A DNA stretch of 28,589 bases from Actinomycetes bacterium (GTDB taxonomy: Bacteria > Actinomycetota > Actinomycetes > Propionibacteriales > Nocardioidaceae), in the NCBI GenBank assembly GCA_023396115.1, contig JAEWXC010000088.1, positions 1 to 28,589 of the forward strand, written 5' to 3'. Below, piece after piece: positions 1 through 7,580 of the stretch. Every line of letters begins with the position of its first letter. Within the stretch, counting starts at the first letter, position 1. A program made the position numbers and the translations under genes. The notes beneath the pieces were generated by a model. The model was not told the origin of the DNA. It saw only the letters and a program-made list of their open reading frames with translations, and did no database searches.

Positions 1-306
1 CCAGACGACCGCCAGGTAGGGCAGCAGTTGCACCCAGATCCGGACCAGCCGGCGCACCACGAAGATGAACGGGTCCACGCCGCCCCGCTCGGTGTCGGCC
101 AGCAGGCTGCGGGTGATCACGTAGCCACCGAGCACGAGCAGCACCACCACGGAACCGCCGAGGAACACGCCCTCGACGAACCGCACCTGGGTGATCCCCG
201 AGCGGGGCCAGATCAGGAAGCCGTGGCCGAGCACGACCATCACCACTGCCAGGCCCCGGATTCCGTCCAGTGCGGCGAAACGCGCTCCTCCGGACGAGGG
301 GGTCAC
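1..306 (-). CDS. Acyltransferase 3 family protein, N-terminal part (cut by window edge)
   Basis: This is the first 102 codons of an integral-membrane acyltransferase that runs off the left edge of the window. The translation has the family's opening signature LDGIRG (residues 13-18) followed by a hydrophobic helix. R17 and H28 form the R-x10-H arrangement typical of the catalytic site of membrane O-acyltransferases of the acyltransferase 3 (OafA/OafB-like) family. More hydrophobic segments and a basic RRLVRIW loop follow, as in its paralogue at 1432-2865. Such enzymes move acetyl, succinyl or similar groups onto extracytoplasmic glycans or lipids. I chose GTG at 306, after the hairpin at 322-355. 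An in-frame GTG at 378, overlapping the DUF3068 stop as GTGA and preceded by GGAAG, would add 24 residues and cannot be excluded. The gene lies downstream of the DUF3068 gene on the same strand. Confidence 0.85.
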   Translation of the reverse strand, partial: MTPSSGGARFAALDGIRGLAVVMVVLGHGFLIWPRSGITQVRFVEGVFLGGSVVVLLVLGGYVITRSLLADTERGGVDPFIFVVRRLVRIWVQLLPYLAVVW

Positions 307-321
307 CCCGGCCGGAACGGG

Positions 322-355
322 ACGATCCCCCCGGTCGACCGACCGGGGGGATCGT
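322..355 (-). terminator. GC-rich hairpin after the DUF3068 gene
   Basis: A perfect 15-bp inverted repeat (322-336 with 341-355) encloses a 4-nt loop, 19 nt after the DUF3068 stop. There is no T-run, as is usual for actinobacterial hairpins, and the design matches the other terminators in this window. If the next acyltransferase starts at GTG 378, the hairpin would lie inside its coding sequence and would act as an attenuator-like element instead. Confidence 0.6.
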
Positions 356-374
356 GCGGGCGAAAGGTCCTGCG

Positions 375-1247
375 TCACGCAGTCTTCCGACGGTTGCTCA
401 CGACCAGCAGCGCGATGCCACCGATCAGCAGCGGGATGCCGAGGCCGAAGCCGACCTTGGGCAGGGTGCCGGTGATCAGCTTGAGGCCGGCGACCTGCTC
501 CTTGGACTCGTCGACCGACTTCTTGCGCTGCTCGTCGGTGAACTCGATGTCCAGGTCGATCAGGGTCTCGCCGTCCTCGGTGATCCGCAGCTGCTTCTCC
601 TGCTGGTTCACCGGGGCGCCGGTCAGCGGCTCGATGGTGATGGTCTTGGTGGTGGAGTACGTGCCGGGCACGCCGTCAGCAACCTCGACCTTGGCGTTCT
701 CGACCTTGATCTCGTAGACGTAGACCTCGAGGCCGTCGATCTTCTCCGCGCGCAGGAACTTGGCGGGCACTGCCTCCCCCGCAGTGCCCTCCCAGTAGGT
801 GTAGTCCTTCTTCTGGGCGTCGAAGGGCCACTTGTTGACCAGCCCGTTGATCTCCGCGGCCTCGGGGCCGGTGTACTTCGGGTCGTTGACAGCCTCGGCG
901 GTCACCCGGTCGGTGGCGAACACGTCGGTGGAGGCGTTGACCAGACGGTTCTGGGGGTCGTCGGTCGAGACGCAGCCGTCCACGACGCCCTCATCCTTGA
1001 CGACGCACGCGGCGCTCACCCAGGAGGCGACCTTGTCGTCGGACTTGGCCGAGTCGATCCGGGTCACGTTGAAGACCTTGACCGGGAACGTCTCGTCACC
1101 CAGCGTGGCCGTGCCGGCCAGCTTCGTCACCGAGTCGACCGTCAACGGAACCTTCAGCAAGGCGCCGGGCACCACCCATGATGCGAACACCCCCAACATC
1201 ACGAGAAAGGCCCCGACAAAGGTCAGAGCGAGACCAGCCTTGCGCAT
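375..1247 (-). CDS. DUF3068 (PorA-like) membrane-anchored protein
   Basis: A 290-residue protein with one N-terminal hydrophobic segment (about residues 4-32), a large predicted extracytoplasmic region and a C-terminal helix (about 262-285) ending in the basic tail NRRKTA. This two-anchor layout and the sequence pattern fit DUF3068, a family found across actinobacteria next to envelope-glycan genes. The biochemical role is unknown. The start was set at ATG 1247 because GGGAGG precedes it at good spacing; an upstream in-frame ATG at 1298 lacks such a site and falls inside the likely promoter. The gene is divergent from the acyltransferase at 1432 and is followed by another acyltransferase on its own strand. 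M. tuberculosis Rv0227c, as I recall, is the family member beside acyltransferase Rv0228, so the pairing appears conserved. Confidence 0.85.
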   Translation of the reverse strand: MRKAGLALTFVGAFLVMLGVFASWVVPGALLKVPLTVDSVTKLAGTATLGDETFPVKVFNVTRIDSAKSDDKVASWVSAACVVKDEGVVDGCVSTDDPQNRLVNASTDVFATDRVTAEAVNDPKYTGPEAAEINGLVNKWPFDAQKKDYTYWEGTAGEAVPAKFLRAEKIDGLEVYVYEIKVENAKVEVADGVPGTYSTTKTITIEPLTGAPVNQQEKQLRITEDGETLIDLDIEFTDEQRKKSVDESKEQVAGLKLITGTLPKVGFGLGIPLLIGGIALLVVSNRRKTA

Positions 1248-1281
1248 TGCGTACCTCCCATAGTTGTGATGCGTCCGGCGA

Positions 1282-1287
1282 ACAGTA
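1282..1287 (-). promoter_or_regulatory. Candidate -10 box of the DUF3068 gene
   Basis: TACTGT on the minus strand lies 34 nt before the ATG at 1247, giving a leader of about 28 nt that includes the GGGAGG ribosome site. I see no good -35 hexamer. The call rests on the TAnnnT pattern and position only. Confidence 0.35.
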
Positions 1288-1417
1288 GCGCAGTTCACAT
1301 TCGTTGCGCGGCGTTGTTACCGGATGGTTTCGCCCAGCGGTCATCCACCCCACCGGACACATCCGCCACACCCCGACCGGCCGCCCTCGCTCCCCCTCAC
1401 CCGACGTCGGGAAGGGC

Positions 1418-1423
1418 TAGGCT
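1418..1423 (+). promoter_or_regulatory. Candidate -10 box, possibly leaderless start
   Basis: TAGGCT ends 8 nt before the ATG at 1432, and there is no Shine-Dalgarno sequence at usable spacing. Transcription would therefore begin at or very near the start codon. The same layout is seen before polA, pdtaR and pyk. Confidence 0.35.
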
Positions 1424-1431
1424 CCACGCCC

Positions 1432-2865
1432 ATGAGTGCCACCCCCGCTGCCCCGGCCGCGACGACACCGCGCGGTTCGCGGGTCCACGTCCTCGACGGC
1501 ATCCGCGGCATCGCCCTGGTCCTGGTGCTGCTGCACCACGCCTGGATCCTGACGCCGACCTCCGACATCACCGCCCGGCCGCTGCGCGTCCTGGTGACCT
1601 CGGGTGACTACGCGGTGACTGCGTTCCTGGTCGTCTCGGGGTTCCTGGCCATGCGGGCGGTGCTCAACACCGAGGCCCGCACCGGCGCGGTGCACTTCGG
1701 CGTGATCACGCTGCGTCGCTGGGCCCGGCTCGCCGGACAGGTCTACGTGCTCCTCGCGGCCGTCGCGATCACCACCGCGGTGCTCCCCGGCATGGCGCCG
1801 GGCAGCGCACCGAACGACCCCCAGGGCATGGACGCACAGAACACCGGCATGTCGCTGTGGCGCATCCTGACCTTCACCTGGCCCTCCTACGTGATCGACC
1901 ACCCGATGGAGGCGCGCAGCGACCTGGGCCACCTCTGGTACGTGAGCGCCGACCTGTGGGGCGTCGCGGCGATGGCCCTGCTGGCGTTCTTCTTCGCCCG
2001 CCGCCGGGCCGTGCTCGGTCTCGCCCTGGTCGGGGCCATCGCGCTGTGCACCATCTACCGCTTCCACATGGTCTCCTCGGGCCAGGAGTGGGACGCGCTG
2101 CTCAGCCTCCCGGCCCGGGTCGACGGCCTCTTCTGGGGTGCGCTGGCCGCCGTCGCGGTCCCCTGGCTGGAGTCCCTGCGCGGCAAGCTGACCGGAGTGG
2201 CCCCGCTGCTGCTCGTGGGACTGGTGGCCGTCATGTGGTTCGGCAACGGACCGGTGAACTACCTCCAGATGGGCGGGCTCACCTTCAACCTGCTCTTCAC
2301 CGCCCTGGTGCTGACCACCGCCCTGGGTGGGGCGACCGGGATGCTCGGCCAGGTGCTGGGCCACCCGGTGCTGGCCTGGCTGGGCACGATGTCGTTGGCG
2401 GTCTACCTGTGGCACTACCCGGTGTGGTTCTACATCGCCCGCAACCACCTCGACTGGGAGTGGCCGTTCGAGGACCGCTTCGGCTGGCCGTGGAGCGCGC
2501 AGCTGGCGCTCGGCCTCGCCGTCACCGCAGCCCTGGCCATGCTCAGCGTCCGCCTGGTGGAGCGTCCGCTCCAGGTGAAGATGACCTCGCCGTGGTGGCG
2601 CAACCTGGACCACGGCCTGGTGGTGCTGCTCGGTGACCGCTCCCGCCAGATCGCCGGCCGGGTCTCCGACCGGGTCGGCGCGGCCACCGCCCAGGCCCGT
2701 AACAAGCCCGCCCCCGCTCCCCGGGCCGAGGAGGCCCACCAGGAGCCCGGCGACCCGGCCCGAGAGGAGGCCCCGGTCGCCGCACGCGTCGACCCGGAGG
2801 CCGACTCCCCCGACGAGCCGGCCGACGACACGCTGCCGGTCGCCCCGGAGCCGCCCACGACCTGA
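1432..2865 (+). CDS. Acyltransferase 3 family membrane protein
   Basis: A 477-residue multi-pass membrane acyltransferase. The signature LDGIRG is at residues 21-26, and R25 and H36 form the R-x10-H catalytic motif of OafA/OafB-like O-acyltransferases. About ten hydrophobic segments follow up to roughly residue 385, ending with the conserved SLAVYLWHYPVW and VRLVERPL patterns. The last 70-80 residues are rich in Ala, Pro, Glu and Asp and are probably a disordered cytoplasmic tail. The acyl donor and acceptor cannot be read from the sequence; surface glycans or glycolipids are likely given the neighbouring glycosyltransferases. The ATG at 1432 was chosen because the family signature starts 20 residues later and a -10 box sits just upstream. 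The gene converges with the oxygenase gene at 2982-3857, with a shared hairpin between them. Confidence 0.9.
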   Translation: MSATPAAPAATTPRGSRVHVLDGIRGIALVLVLLHHAWILTPTSDITARPLRVLVTSGDYAVTAFLVVSGFLAMRAVLNTEARTGAVHFGVITLRRWARLAGQVYVLLAAVAITTAVLPGMAPGSAPNDPQGMDAQNTGMSLWRILTFTWPSYVIDHPMEARSDLGHLWYVSADLWGVAAMALLAFFFARRRAVLGLALVGAIALCTIYRFHMVSSGQEWDALLSLPARVDGLFWGALAAVAVPWLESLRGKLTGVAPLLLVGLVAVMWFGNGPVNYLQMGGLTFNLLFTALVLTTALGGATGMLGQVLGHPVLAWLGTMSLAVYLWHYPVWFYIARNHLDWEWPFEDRFGWPWSAQLALGLAVTAALAMLSVRLVERPLQVKMTSPWWRNLDHGLVVLLGDRSRQIAGRVSDRVGAATAQARNKPAPAPRAEEAHQEPGDPAREEAPVAARVDPEADSPDEPADDTLPVAPEPPTT

Positions 2866-2893
2866 CGCCGGGCAACCACCACCGGCACCGACG

Positions 2894-2937
2894 ACGAGGG
2901 CCGGGCGACGTCCGTGGGGACGTGGCCCGGCCCTCGT
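2894..2937. terminator. Bidirectional hairpin terminator
   Basis: A 13-bp outer stem and a 6-bp inner stem are separated by a single G-G mismatch around a 4-nt loop. It lies between the convergent stops at 2865 (+) and 2982 (-), so it can serve both genes. Confidence 0.8.
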
Positions 2938-2981
2938 GCCGAGTACGCCTGCGCGGCGCTTCCAGGTGCTGCCCGGTGGGG

Positions 2982-3857
2982 TCAGTGCCCCTTGGGCTTG
3001 CGCAGCTTGTGCAGCTTGGCCAGCACGCGGTTCACCTTGGCGTCGTCGATGTTGAGCCGGCGCTTGGCGCGGTCGTAGAGGTCGACGGCCAGGCGGTCCG
3101 CCGCGATGACGTACTTGCGGGCACCGTCCTCGGGACGCGCCCGGTAGTTGGTGGCCCGGCGCACCGGGGCGTTCTCCTCGGTGAAGTAGTAGAGCGCCAT
3201 CGACCGTCGCGCCACGTCCGGCGGGCAGGCCAGGGCGTCGGGGTGGCCGTGGAAGCTGGTGTCGGTGGTCGTGAACACGAGCATCCGGTTGCCGGCCGGC
3301 GTGACGCTGCCCTGCTTGCCGGTCATCTTCTCGTCCCACAGCTCGAGCTTGCCGCCCCAGGCGTCGTCCCACTCGGTGTTCAGGTAGAGCAGGATGTTGA
3401 CCCGCCGCGCCCACGTCGGGTGGTCGTGGTGGGTGGAGAAGTCGGCGTGGATGTTGAGGTGCCCGCCGCGCTTGGTCTGGTGCAGGCCACCGCCGTCCAT
3501 CGACCAGTCGGGCATCAGGTTCTCGATGCCGGTGAGGTCCTCGAGGTACTTCACGAACCGCTCGGAGCAGAACTCCCGGGCCACCGCCTCCAGCGTGGGG
3601 CTCCAGGTGTCGGGCTCGGTGTTGGAGTACTTGGTCTCGTTGACGTGCAGGTACCCCTTCCAGAACTCGTCCTCCATGCCCGGGAACTCGGCCGCCGCGC
3701 GCTCGAAGACCTCCGGGTGGAGGACGTCGTCGTAGACGGCGTGCGCGAACGGCTGGGCAGCCAGGTAGGCCTCCCGCTTGGCCGGCAGGTCGGCGGTGAG
3801 CCGGTCGTAGTCGACCAGGTTCTGGGTGACTGCGCCGTGCGGTGCGTCGGTGCTCAT
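2982..3857 (-). CDS. 2OG-Fe(II) oxygenase (prolyl-4-hydroxylase-like)
   Basis: A 291-residue cytoplasmic protein with the double-stranded beta-helix pattern of 2-oxoglutarate/Fe(II) dioxygenases. The iron ligands are most likely H137 and D139 (in HLNIHADF) with H203 or H205 (SFHGHPD), and R218 is placed to bind 2-oxoglutarate. The segment NILLYLNTEW...WGGKLELWD is the typical core strand region. The C-terminal about 60 residues are basic and helical. The substrate is unknown. Neighbouring glycosyltransferases and methyltransferases suggest hydroxylation of a sugar, lipid or protein involved in envelope glycan assembly, but a protein substrate is also possible. ATG 3857 has GAAGGAG four nucleotides upstream. 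The gene is divergent from the GT2-methyltransferase gene. Confidence 0.85.
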   Translation of the reverse strand: MSTDAPHGAVTQNLVDYDRLTADLPAKREAYLAAQPFAHAVYDDVLHPEVFERAAAEFPGMEDEFWKGYLHVNETKYSNTEPDTWSPTLEAVAREFCSERFVKYLEDLTGIENLMPDWSMDGGGLHQTKRGGHLNIHADFSTHHDHPTWARRVNILLYLNTEWDDAWGGKLELWDEKMTGKQGSVTPAGNRMLVFTTTDTSFHGHPDALACPPDVARRSMALYYFTEENAPVRRATNYRARPEDGARKYVIAADRLAVDLYDRAKRRLNIDDAKVNRVLAKLHKLRKPKGH

Positions 3858-3934
3858 GTGACTCCTTCTCTCCCAAGTGTCGCGGTCCATCGTGCCAGAG
3901 GTCACACGCCGGCCGCGTGCCCCTCCGGACCTCA

Positions 3935-3967
3935 CGTACCGGACGAAGGCGTGCGCTCGTACCGGAC
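3935..3967 (+). promoter_or_regulatory. Paired direct repeats CGTACCGGAC in a divergent promoter
   Basis: The 10-mer CGTACCGGAC occurs at 3935-3944 and again at 3958-3967, 23 bp apart, immediately upstream of TAAGAT (3974-3979). The minus-strand TACTGT (3971-3966) overlaps the second copy. This looks like a binding site for a regulator of the divergent glycan and oxygenase genes, though no known family motif is recognised. Confidence 0.45.
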
Positions 3968-3973
3968 AGTAGG

Positions 3974-3979
3974 TAAGAT
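3974..3979 (+). promoter_or_regulatory. Candidate -10 box of the glycan operon
   Basis: TAAGAT lies 59 nt upstream of the chosen GTG start at 4039. Transcription would begin near 3986, downstream of an in-frame ATG at 3982, which argues against that ATG being the true start. Confidence 0.45.
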
Positions 3980-4038
3980 CCATGATCTACGTCACGCCTC
4001 GGGAGCAGCGAGACGAAGATCAAGTCTGGGAGGACGCA

Positions 4039-5520
4039 GTGCCCGCTTTGCCCGCACAGAACCCGACCGCCACCGATCCCGCGCAGGAGTTGCGCGTCGG
4101 TGTCCTGGTCGTCGCCTACAACGCCGCCACCACGCTGGTGCAGACGTTGGACCGGCTGCCGGAGAGCTTCACCGACAAGCTCGACCACATCATGGTCTGC
4201 GACGACGCGAGCTCGGACAACACCTACGAGATCGGGCTGGCCTACAAGAAGCGCAGCACGCTGCCGCTGACCGTGGTCAAGCACCCGAAGAACCTCGGGT
4301 ACGGCGGGAACCAGAAGGCCGGCTACGCGTGGGCGATCGAGCACGGCCTCGACGTCGTCGTGCTGCTGCACGGTGACGGCCAGTACGCGCCCGAGGTGAT
4401 CGAGGAGATCGTCGCCCCGATCGTGGCCGGCGAGGCCGACGCGGTCTTCGGCTCGCGGATGATGGAGCGCGGCCTGGCCCTGCAGGGCGGGATGCCGGTC
4501 TACAAGTACGTGGGCAACCGGATCCTCACCACGATGCAGAACAAGCTCGCCGGCGCCGACCTGACCGAGTGGCACAGCGGCTACCGCGCCTACCGGACCT
4601 CGACCCTGGCCGCGATGGACCTGCCCTCCTACTCCGACGACTTCGACTTCGACACCGAGATCATCCTGGGTCTCATCGACTCCGGCGCCCGGATCGGCGA
4701 GGTGCCGATCCCCACCTACTACGGCGACGAGATCTGCTACGTCAACGGGCTCAAGTACGCCCGCGACGTGACCGTCGACGTGGTCAAGTTCAAGGCCCGC
4801 CGGATGGGCTTCGGTTCCGACGACTCTCGCCGCGACGGGATCGACGCCGACGCCGCCTACGAGCTCAAGCCCTCCGAGCACTCCTCGCACGGGCAGCTGC
4901 TGGCCTGGCTGGCCGCCCGCACCCCGGGCACCGTCCTGGACGTGGGCTGCTCCGACGGGCGCTTCGCCGCCCTGGCCCGCCAGTACGGCCACACCGTCAC
5001 CGGCATGGACATCGTCGAGTTCGACGGGGTCGCGGACCGACTCGACGGCTTCGTCCGGGCCGATCTGGGCCAGGGTCTCCCGGACGGGACGGAACGCTAC
5101 GACGTGATCGTCGCGGGCGATATCCTCGAGCACGTCACCGACCCGAAGCGTCTGCTCTCCGACCTGCGGGACCACCTGAACCCGGGCGGCGAGATCCTCG
5201 TGTCGGTGCCGAACTTCGGCCACTGGTACCCCCGGGGTCGGGTGGCCCTGGGCCGCTTCGACTACGACCAGCGTGGCCCGCTCGACGAGGGGCACGTCCG
5301 GTTCTTCACCCGCAAGAGCTTCGAGAGGTTGATCCGCGCGTGCGACCTGACAGTGGACGAGCGCAGGACCGTGGGCTCCCCGGTGGACGTGGTGAGCCGG
5401 GGCAGCCAGGGTCAGACGCCGAAGGTGCTGCGGGCGGCGGCGTCGGTGGACCGGGCGGCGACCCGGGCGTGGCCGACGATGTTCGGGTACCAGTTCCTCT
5501 ACCGGCTGACGAAGGACTGA
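4039..5520 (+). CDS. Bifunctional GT2 glycosyltransferase / class I methyltransferase
   Basis: A 493-residue two-domain protein. Residues 18-260 are a GT-A fold family 2 glycosyltransferase, with the strand RVGVLVVAYNA, D55-D56 in VCDDASSD, the NLGYGGNQKAG segment and the metal-binding HGDGQ at 111-115. This is close to dolichyl-/polyprenyl-phosphate sugar transferases but has no membrane helices. Residues about 281-490 are a class I SAM-dependent methyltransferase, with motif I VLDVGCSDGRFA at 299-310, an acidic D324 after strand 2, and ILEHV at 362-366. It may transfer a nucleotide sugar to a lipid or glycan acceptor and then methylate the product; both are inferences. GTG 4039 is preceded by GGGAGG five nucleotides away. 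An upstream ATG at 3982 has no such site and would precede the likely transcription start. This is the first gene of a run ending at 8674. Confidence 0.9.
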   Translation: MPALPAQNPTATDPAQELRVGVLVVAYNAATTLVQTLDRLPESFTDKLDHIMVCDDASSDNTYEIGLAYKKRSTLPLTVVKHPKNLGYGGNQKAGYAWAIEHGLDVVVLLHGDGQYAPEVIEEIVAPIVAGEADAVFGSRMMERGLALQGGMPVYKYVGNRILTTMQNKLAGADLTEWHSGYRAYRTSTLAAMDLPSYSDDFDFDTEIILGLIDSGARIGEVPIPTYYGDEICYVNGLKYARDVTVDVVKFKARRMGFGSDDSRRDGIDADAAYELKPSEHSSHGQLLAWLAARTPGTVLDVGCSDGRFAALARQYGHTVTGMDIVEFDGVADRLDGFVRADLGQGLPDGTERYDVIVAGDILEHVTDPKRLLSDLRDHLNPGGEILVSVPNFGHWYPRGRVALGRFDYDQRGPLDEGHVRFFTRKSFERLIRACDLTVDERRTVGSPVDVVSRGSQGQTPKVLRAAASVDRAATRAWPTMFGYQFLYRLTKD

Positions 5521-5552
5521 CCCCCGCCACCGGAGGCACCCGTGCCTCCCTG

Positions 5553-7580
5553 GTGGCGAGCCTGGTCGGCGTGTGCGTCGGCGGGCTGGTGCACCTGCTG
5601 GTGCTGCTGAACTTCAGCACCCAGTTCGGTCGCCAGACGCTGGGCATCGGGTTCGCCTCCGGCTTCTTCGACATCCAGGCCAAGGCGCTGCGCGAGGGCA
5701 GCCTCTCGGTGCCCGAGGGCTCGCTGGGCCTGGAGGGCTTCGTCGTCGGCGACAAGACCTACATGTACTTCGGGCCGTTCCCCTCCCTGCTGAGGGTCCC
5801 GGTGCAGTGGTTGACCGGCGACGACTTCTACGGCCAGCTGACGGTCGCCTCGATGCTGGTGGCGTGGACGGTTCTGGCGGTCTTCGCGATCCGGCTGGTG
5901 TGGCTGGTGCGGGCCTGCCTGTACGGCGACCGGCCGCTGACCCGCACCCATGCCGTCCTCGGCGGGATCCTGGTGGCGCTGCTGACCGGCGGCACGTCGC
6001 TGACCTACAACGCCTCGCAGCCCTGGGCCTACCACGAGATCTACGCCTGGCAGACCGCCCTGTCGCTGGTCGCGGCGTGGCTGATGATCCGGATCGCCAC
6101 CGGCCCGAACACCCGGCTGGTGATCTGGCTGGGCGTGGTGCTGGCTTCCCTGACCCTGACCCGGACCACCGGCGGCTGGGGCATGATCCTCGGCGCCCTG
6201 GCGCTCGGGTTGTGGTTCCGGTTCGGGCGCACCACCGAGGACCGGCGGGACTTCGCGCGGCCGGTGCTGGTCGCGGCCGGGTTGGCGCTGCTGGCCGGGA
6301 TCATCGTGAACTGGGCGAAGTTCTCGCACCCGTTCATGTTCCCGCTGGAGGCGCAGGTCTGGACCGGGATGAGCCAGCAGCGACGCGATGCGCTGGCCGC
6401 CAACGGTGGCTCCCTGACCGGGCCCCAGTTCTTCCTGACCTCGCTGAACACCTACTTCAACCCCGGCTCGATCCGGTTCGTGGACTACTTCCCCTGGATC
6501 ACCTTCCCCGCCCACGAGGCCCAGGCGGTGGCCGGGGCCCACGTCGACCAGGCGTACCGGACCGGCTCGATCACCGCGTTCATGCCGCTCTCGCTGGGAC
6601 TGTCGGTGATCGCTCTGGTGCCGCTGCTCGGACCGACCCGCGGTCGCCCCGACCTGGCCGGGATCCGTGCCCTGCGAGCCCCCGTGCTGGGGGCGTTCCT
6701 GATGACCGGCGGTGTGATGGCCTACGGCTACCTGGCCTACCGCTACACCGGCGACTTCGTGCCGGCGCTGATGCTGGGCTCACTGGTCGGCGGGTGGGGC
6801 GTGGTCGCCAAGCTGGTGGACCGGAGCCCGCAGCTGACCTGGCCGGTGCTGACCCTGGTCGCGATGGCCACGGTGTTCTCGATGATCGCGAACGCCTCGG
6901 TCGGGTTCGCCACCATGGCCGTCCAGGGGCGCGGTGCCGAGCTGAGCCGCTACATCGCGCTGCAGGACAAGCTCGGCGGCGGCGCCGGGAGCCCCTTCTC
7001 GGAACTGATCCACACCGGGGACAAGATCCCCGAGGAACCGCTGCCGACCGACTCCCTGCTGGTCGTGGGCGCCTGCCAGGGGTTGTACCTGTCCACCGGC
7101 GACGCCAACACGCCGTGGGTGGCGGTCGAGGAGGCCGCCCAGGTGGTGACCGCCTCGCTGCCGAAGGACCCGCAGGCCGGCACCACCGAGCTGTTCACGG
7201 TCAGCGGCGCCACGGTCAGCCGGGTGGTCCTGGAGACCCGGGCGAGCGGTGCGATGCGGATCCGCGTCGACAAGGAGGAGGGCTCGTTCGGCGGCCAGTG
7301 GTTCACCCCGGCCCCGCTCGAGAAGGTCTACGTCGGGGTGCGCGCCAACACCGCACTCGGCTACTACGAGATCTCCTCCACGCCCGGTGGGTTCGCCGGC
7401 ACCCTGCCGGCCACCTGGTTCGACGAGAAGTCGGTGCAGCACCCCAGCACCCTGACCTCTCCGATCACCGAGCCGCGGGTGGACCAGCCCTCCGGGGTCC
7501 GGGTGGCCCCGGGGCGCGGCGTGGACCCGGTCCTGTGCCGCCGGCTCGTGGAGCACAACGCGATCAGCCTGACCTCGTGA
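5553..7580 (+). CDS. Large GT-C-like membrane protein, possible glycosyltransferase
   Basis: About 675 residues. Up to roughly residue 450 there are 10 or more hydrophobic helices; the last 190 or so residues form a beta-rich soluble region, probably outside the membrane. After helix 1 comes a loop with FFDIQAKALREG and then TYMYFGPFPSLLRVP. This resembles the first extracytoplasmic loop of GT-C glycosyltransferases, where an Asp is catalytic and a YxYFxPxPxL pattern follows. Such enzymes use polyprenyl-phosphate sugars. No family name can be assigned with certainty. The start is uncertain: GTG 5553 begins helix 1 but lies 16 nt after GGAGG (5532-5536), while GTG 5542, better spaced, is out of frame. 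An in-frame GTG at 5469 would overlap the preceding gene. The stop overlaps the next start as GTGA, indicating coupling with the GT4 gene. Confidence 0.75.
   Translation: MASLVGVCVGGLVHLLVLLNFSTQFGRQTLGIGFASGFFDIQAKALREGSLSVPEGSLGLEGFVVGDKTYMYFGPFPSLLRVPVQWLTGDDFYGQLTVASMLVAWTVLAVFAIRLVWLVRACLYGDRPLTRTHAVLGGILVALLTGGTSLTYNASQPWAYHEIYAWQTALSLVAAWLMIRIATGPNTRLVIWLGVVLASLTLTRTTGGWGMILGALALGLWFRFGRTTEDRRDFARPVLVAAGLALLAGIIVNWAKFSHPFMFPLEAQVWTGMSQQRRDALAANGGSLTGPQFFLTSLNTYFNPGSIRFVDYFPWITFPAHEAQAVAGAHVDQAYRTGSITAFMPLSLGLSVIALVPLLGPTRGRPDLAGIRALRAPVLGAFLMTGGVMAYGYLAYRYTGDFVPALMLGSLVGGWGVVAKLVDRSPQLTWPVLTLVAMATVFSMIANASVGFATMAVQGRGAELSRYIALQDKLGGGAGSPFSELIHTGDKIPEEPLPTDSLLVVGACQGLYLSTGDANTPWVAVEEAAQVVTASLPKDPQAGTTELFTVSGATVSRVVLETRASGAMRIRVDKEEGSFGGQWFTPAPLEKVYVGVRANTALGYYEISSTPGGFAGTLPATWFDEKSVQHPSTLTSPITEPRVDQPSGVRVAPGRGVDPVLCRRLVEHNAISLTS

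Noticed and set aside
3982..4038. Upstream ATG start for the GT2-methyltransferase
   Set aside because: TAAGAT lies 2 bp before it, so transcription would begin after it; GTG 4039 has a good ribosome site.
1417..5295. A 1292-codon open frame on the minus strand
   Set aside because: It runs antisense or out of frame across four well-supported genes, has a low-complexity Arg/Gly/Pro-rich translation, and is a by-product of high GC content.
5542..5544. GTG well spaced from GGAGG as the start of the GT-C-like protein
   Set aside because: It is out of frame and meets a stop after about 23 codons.
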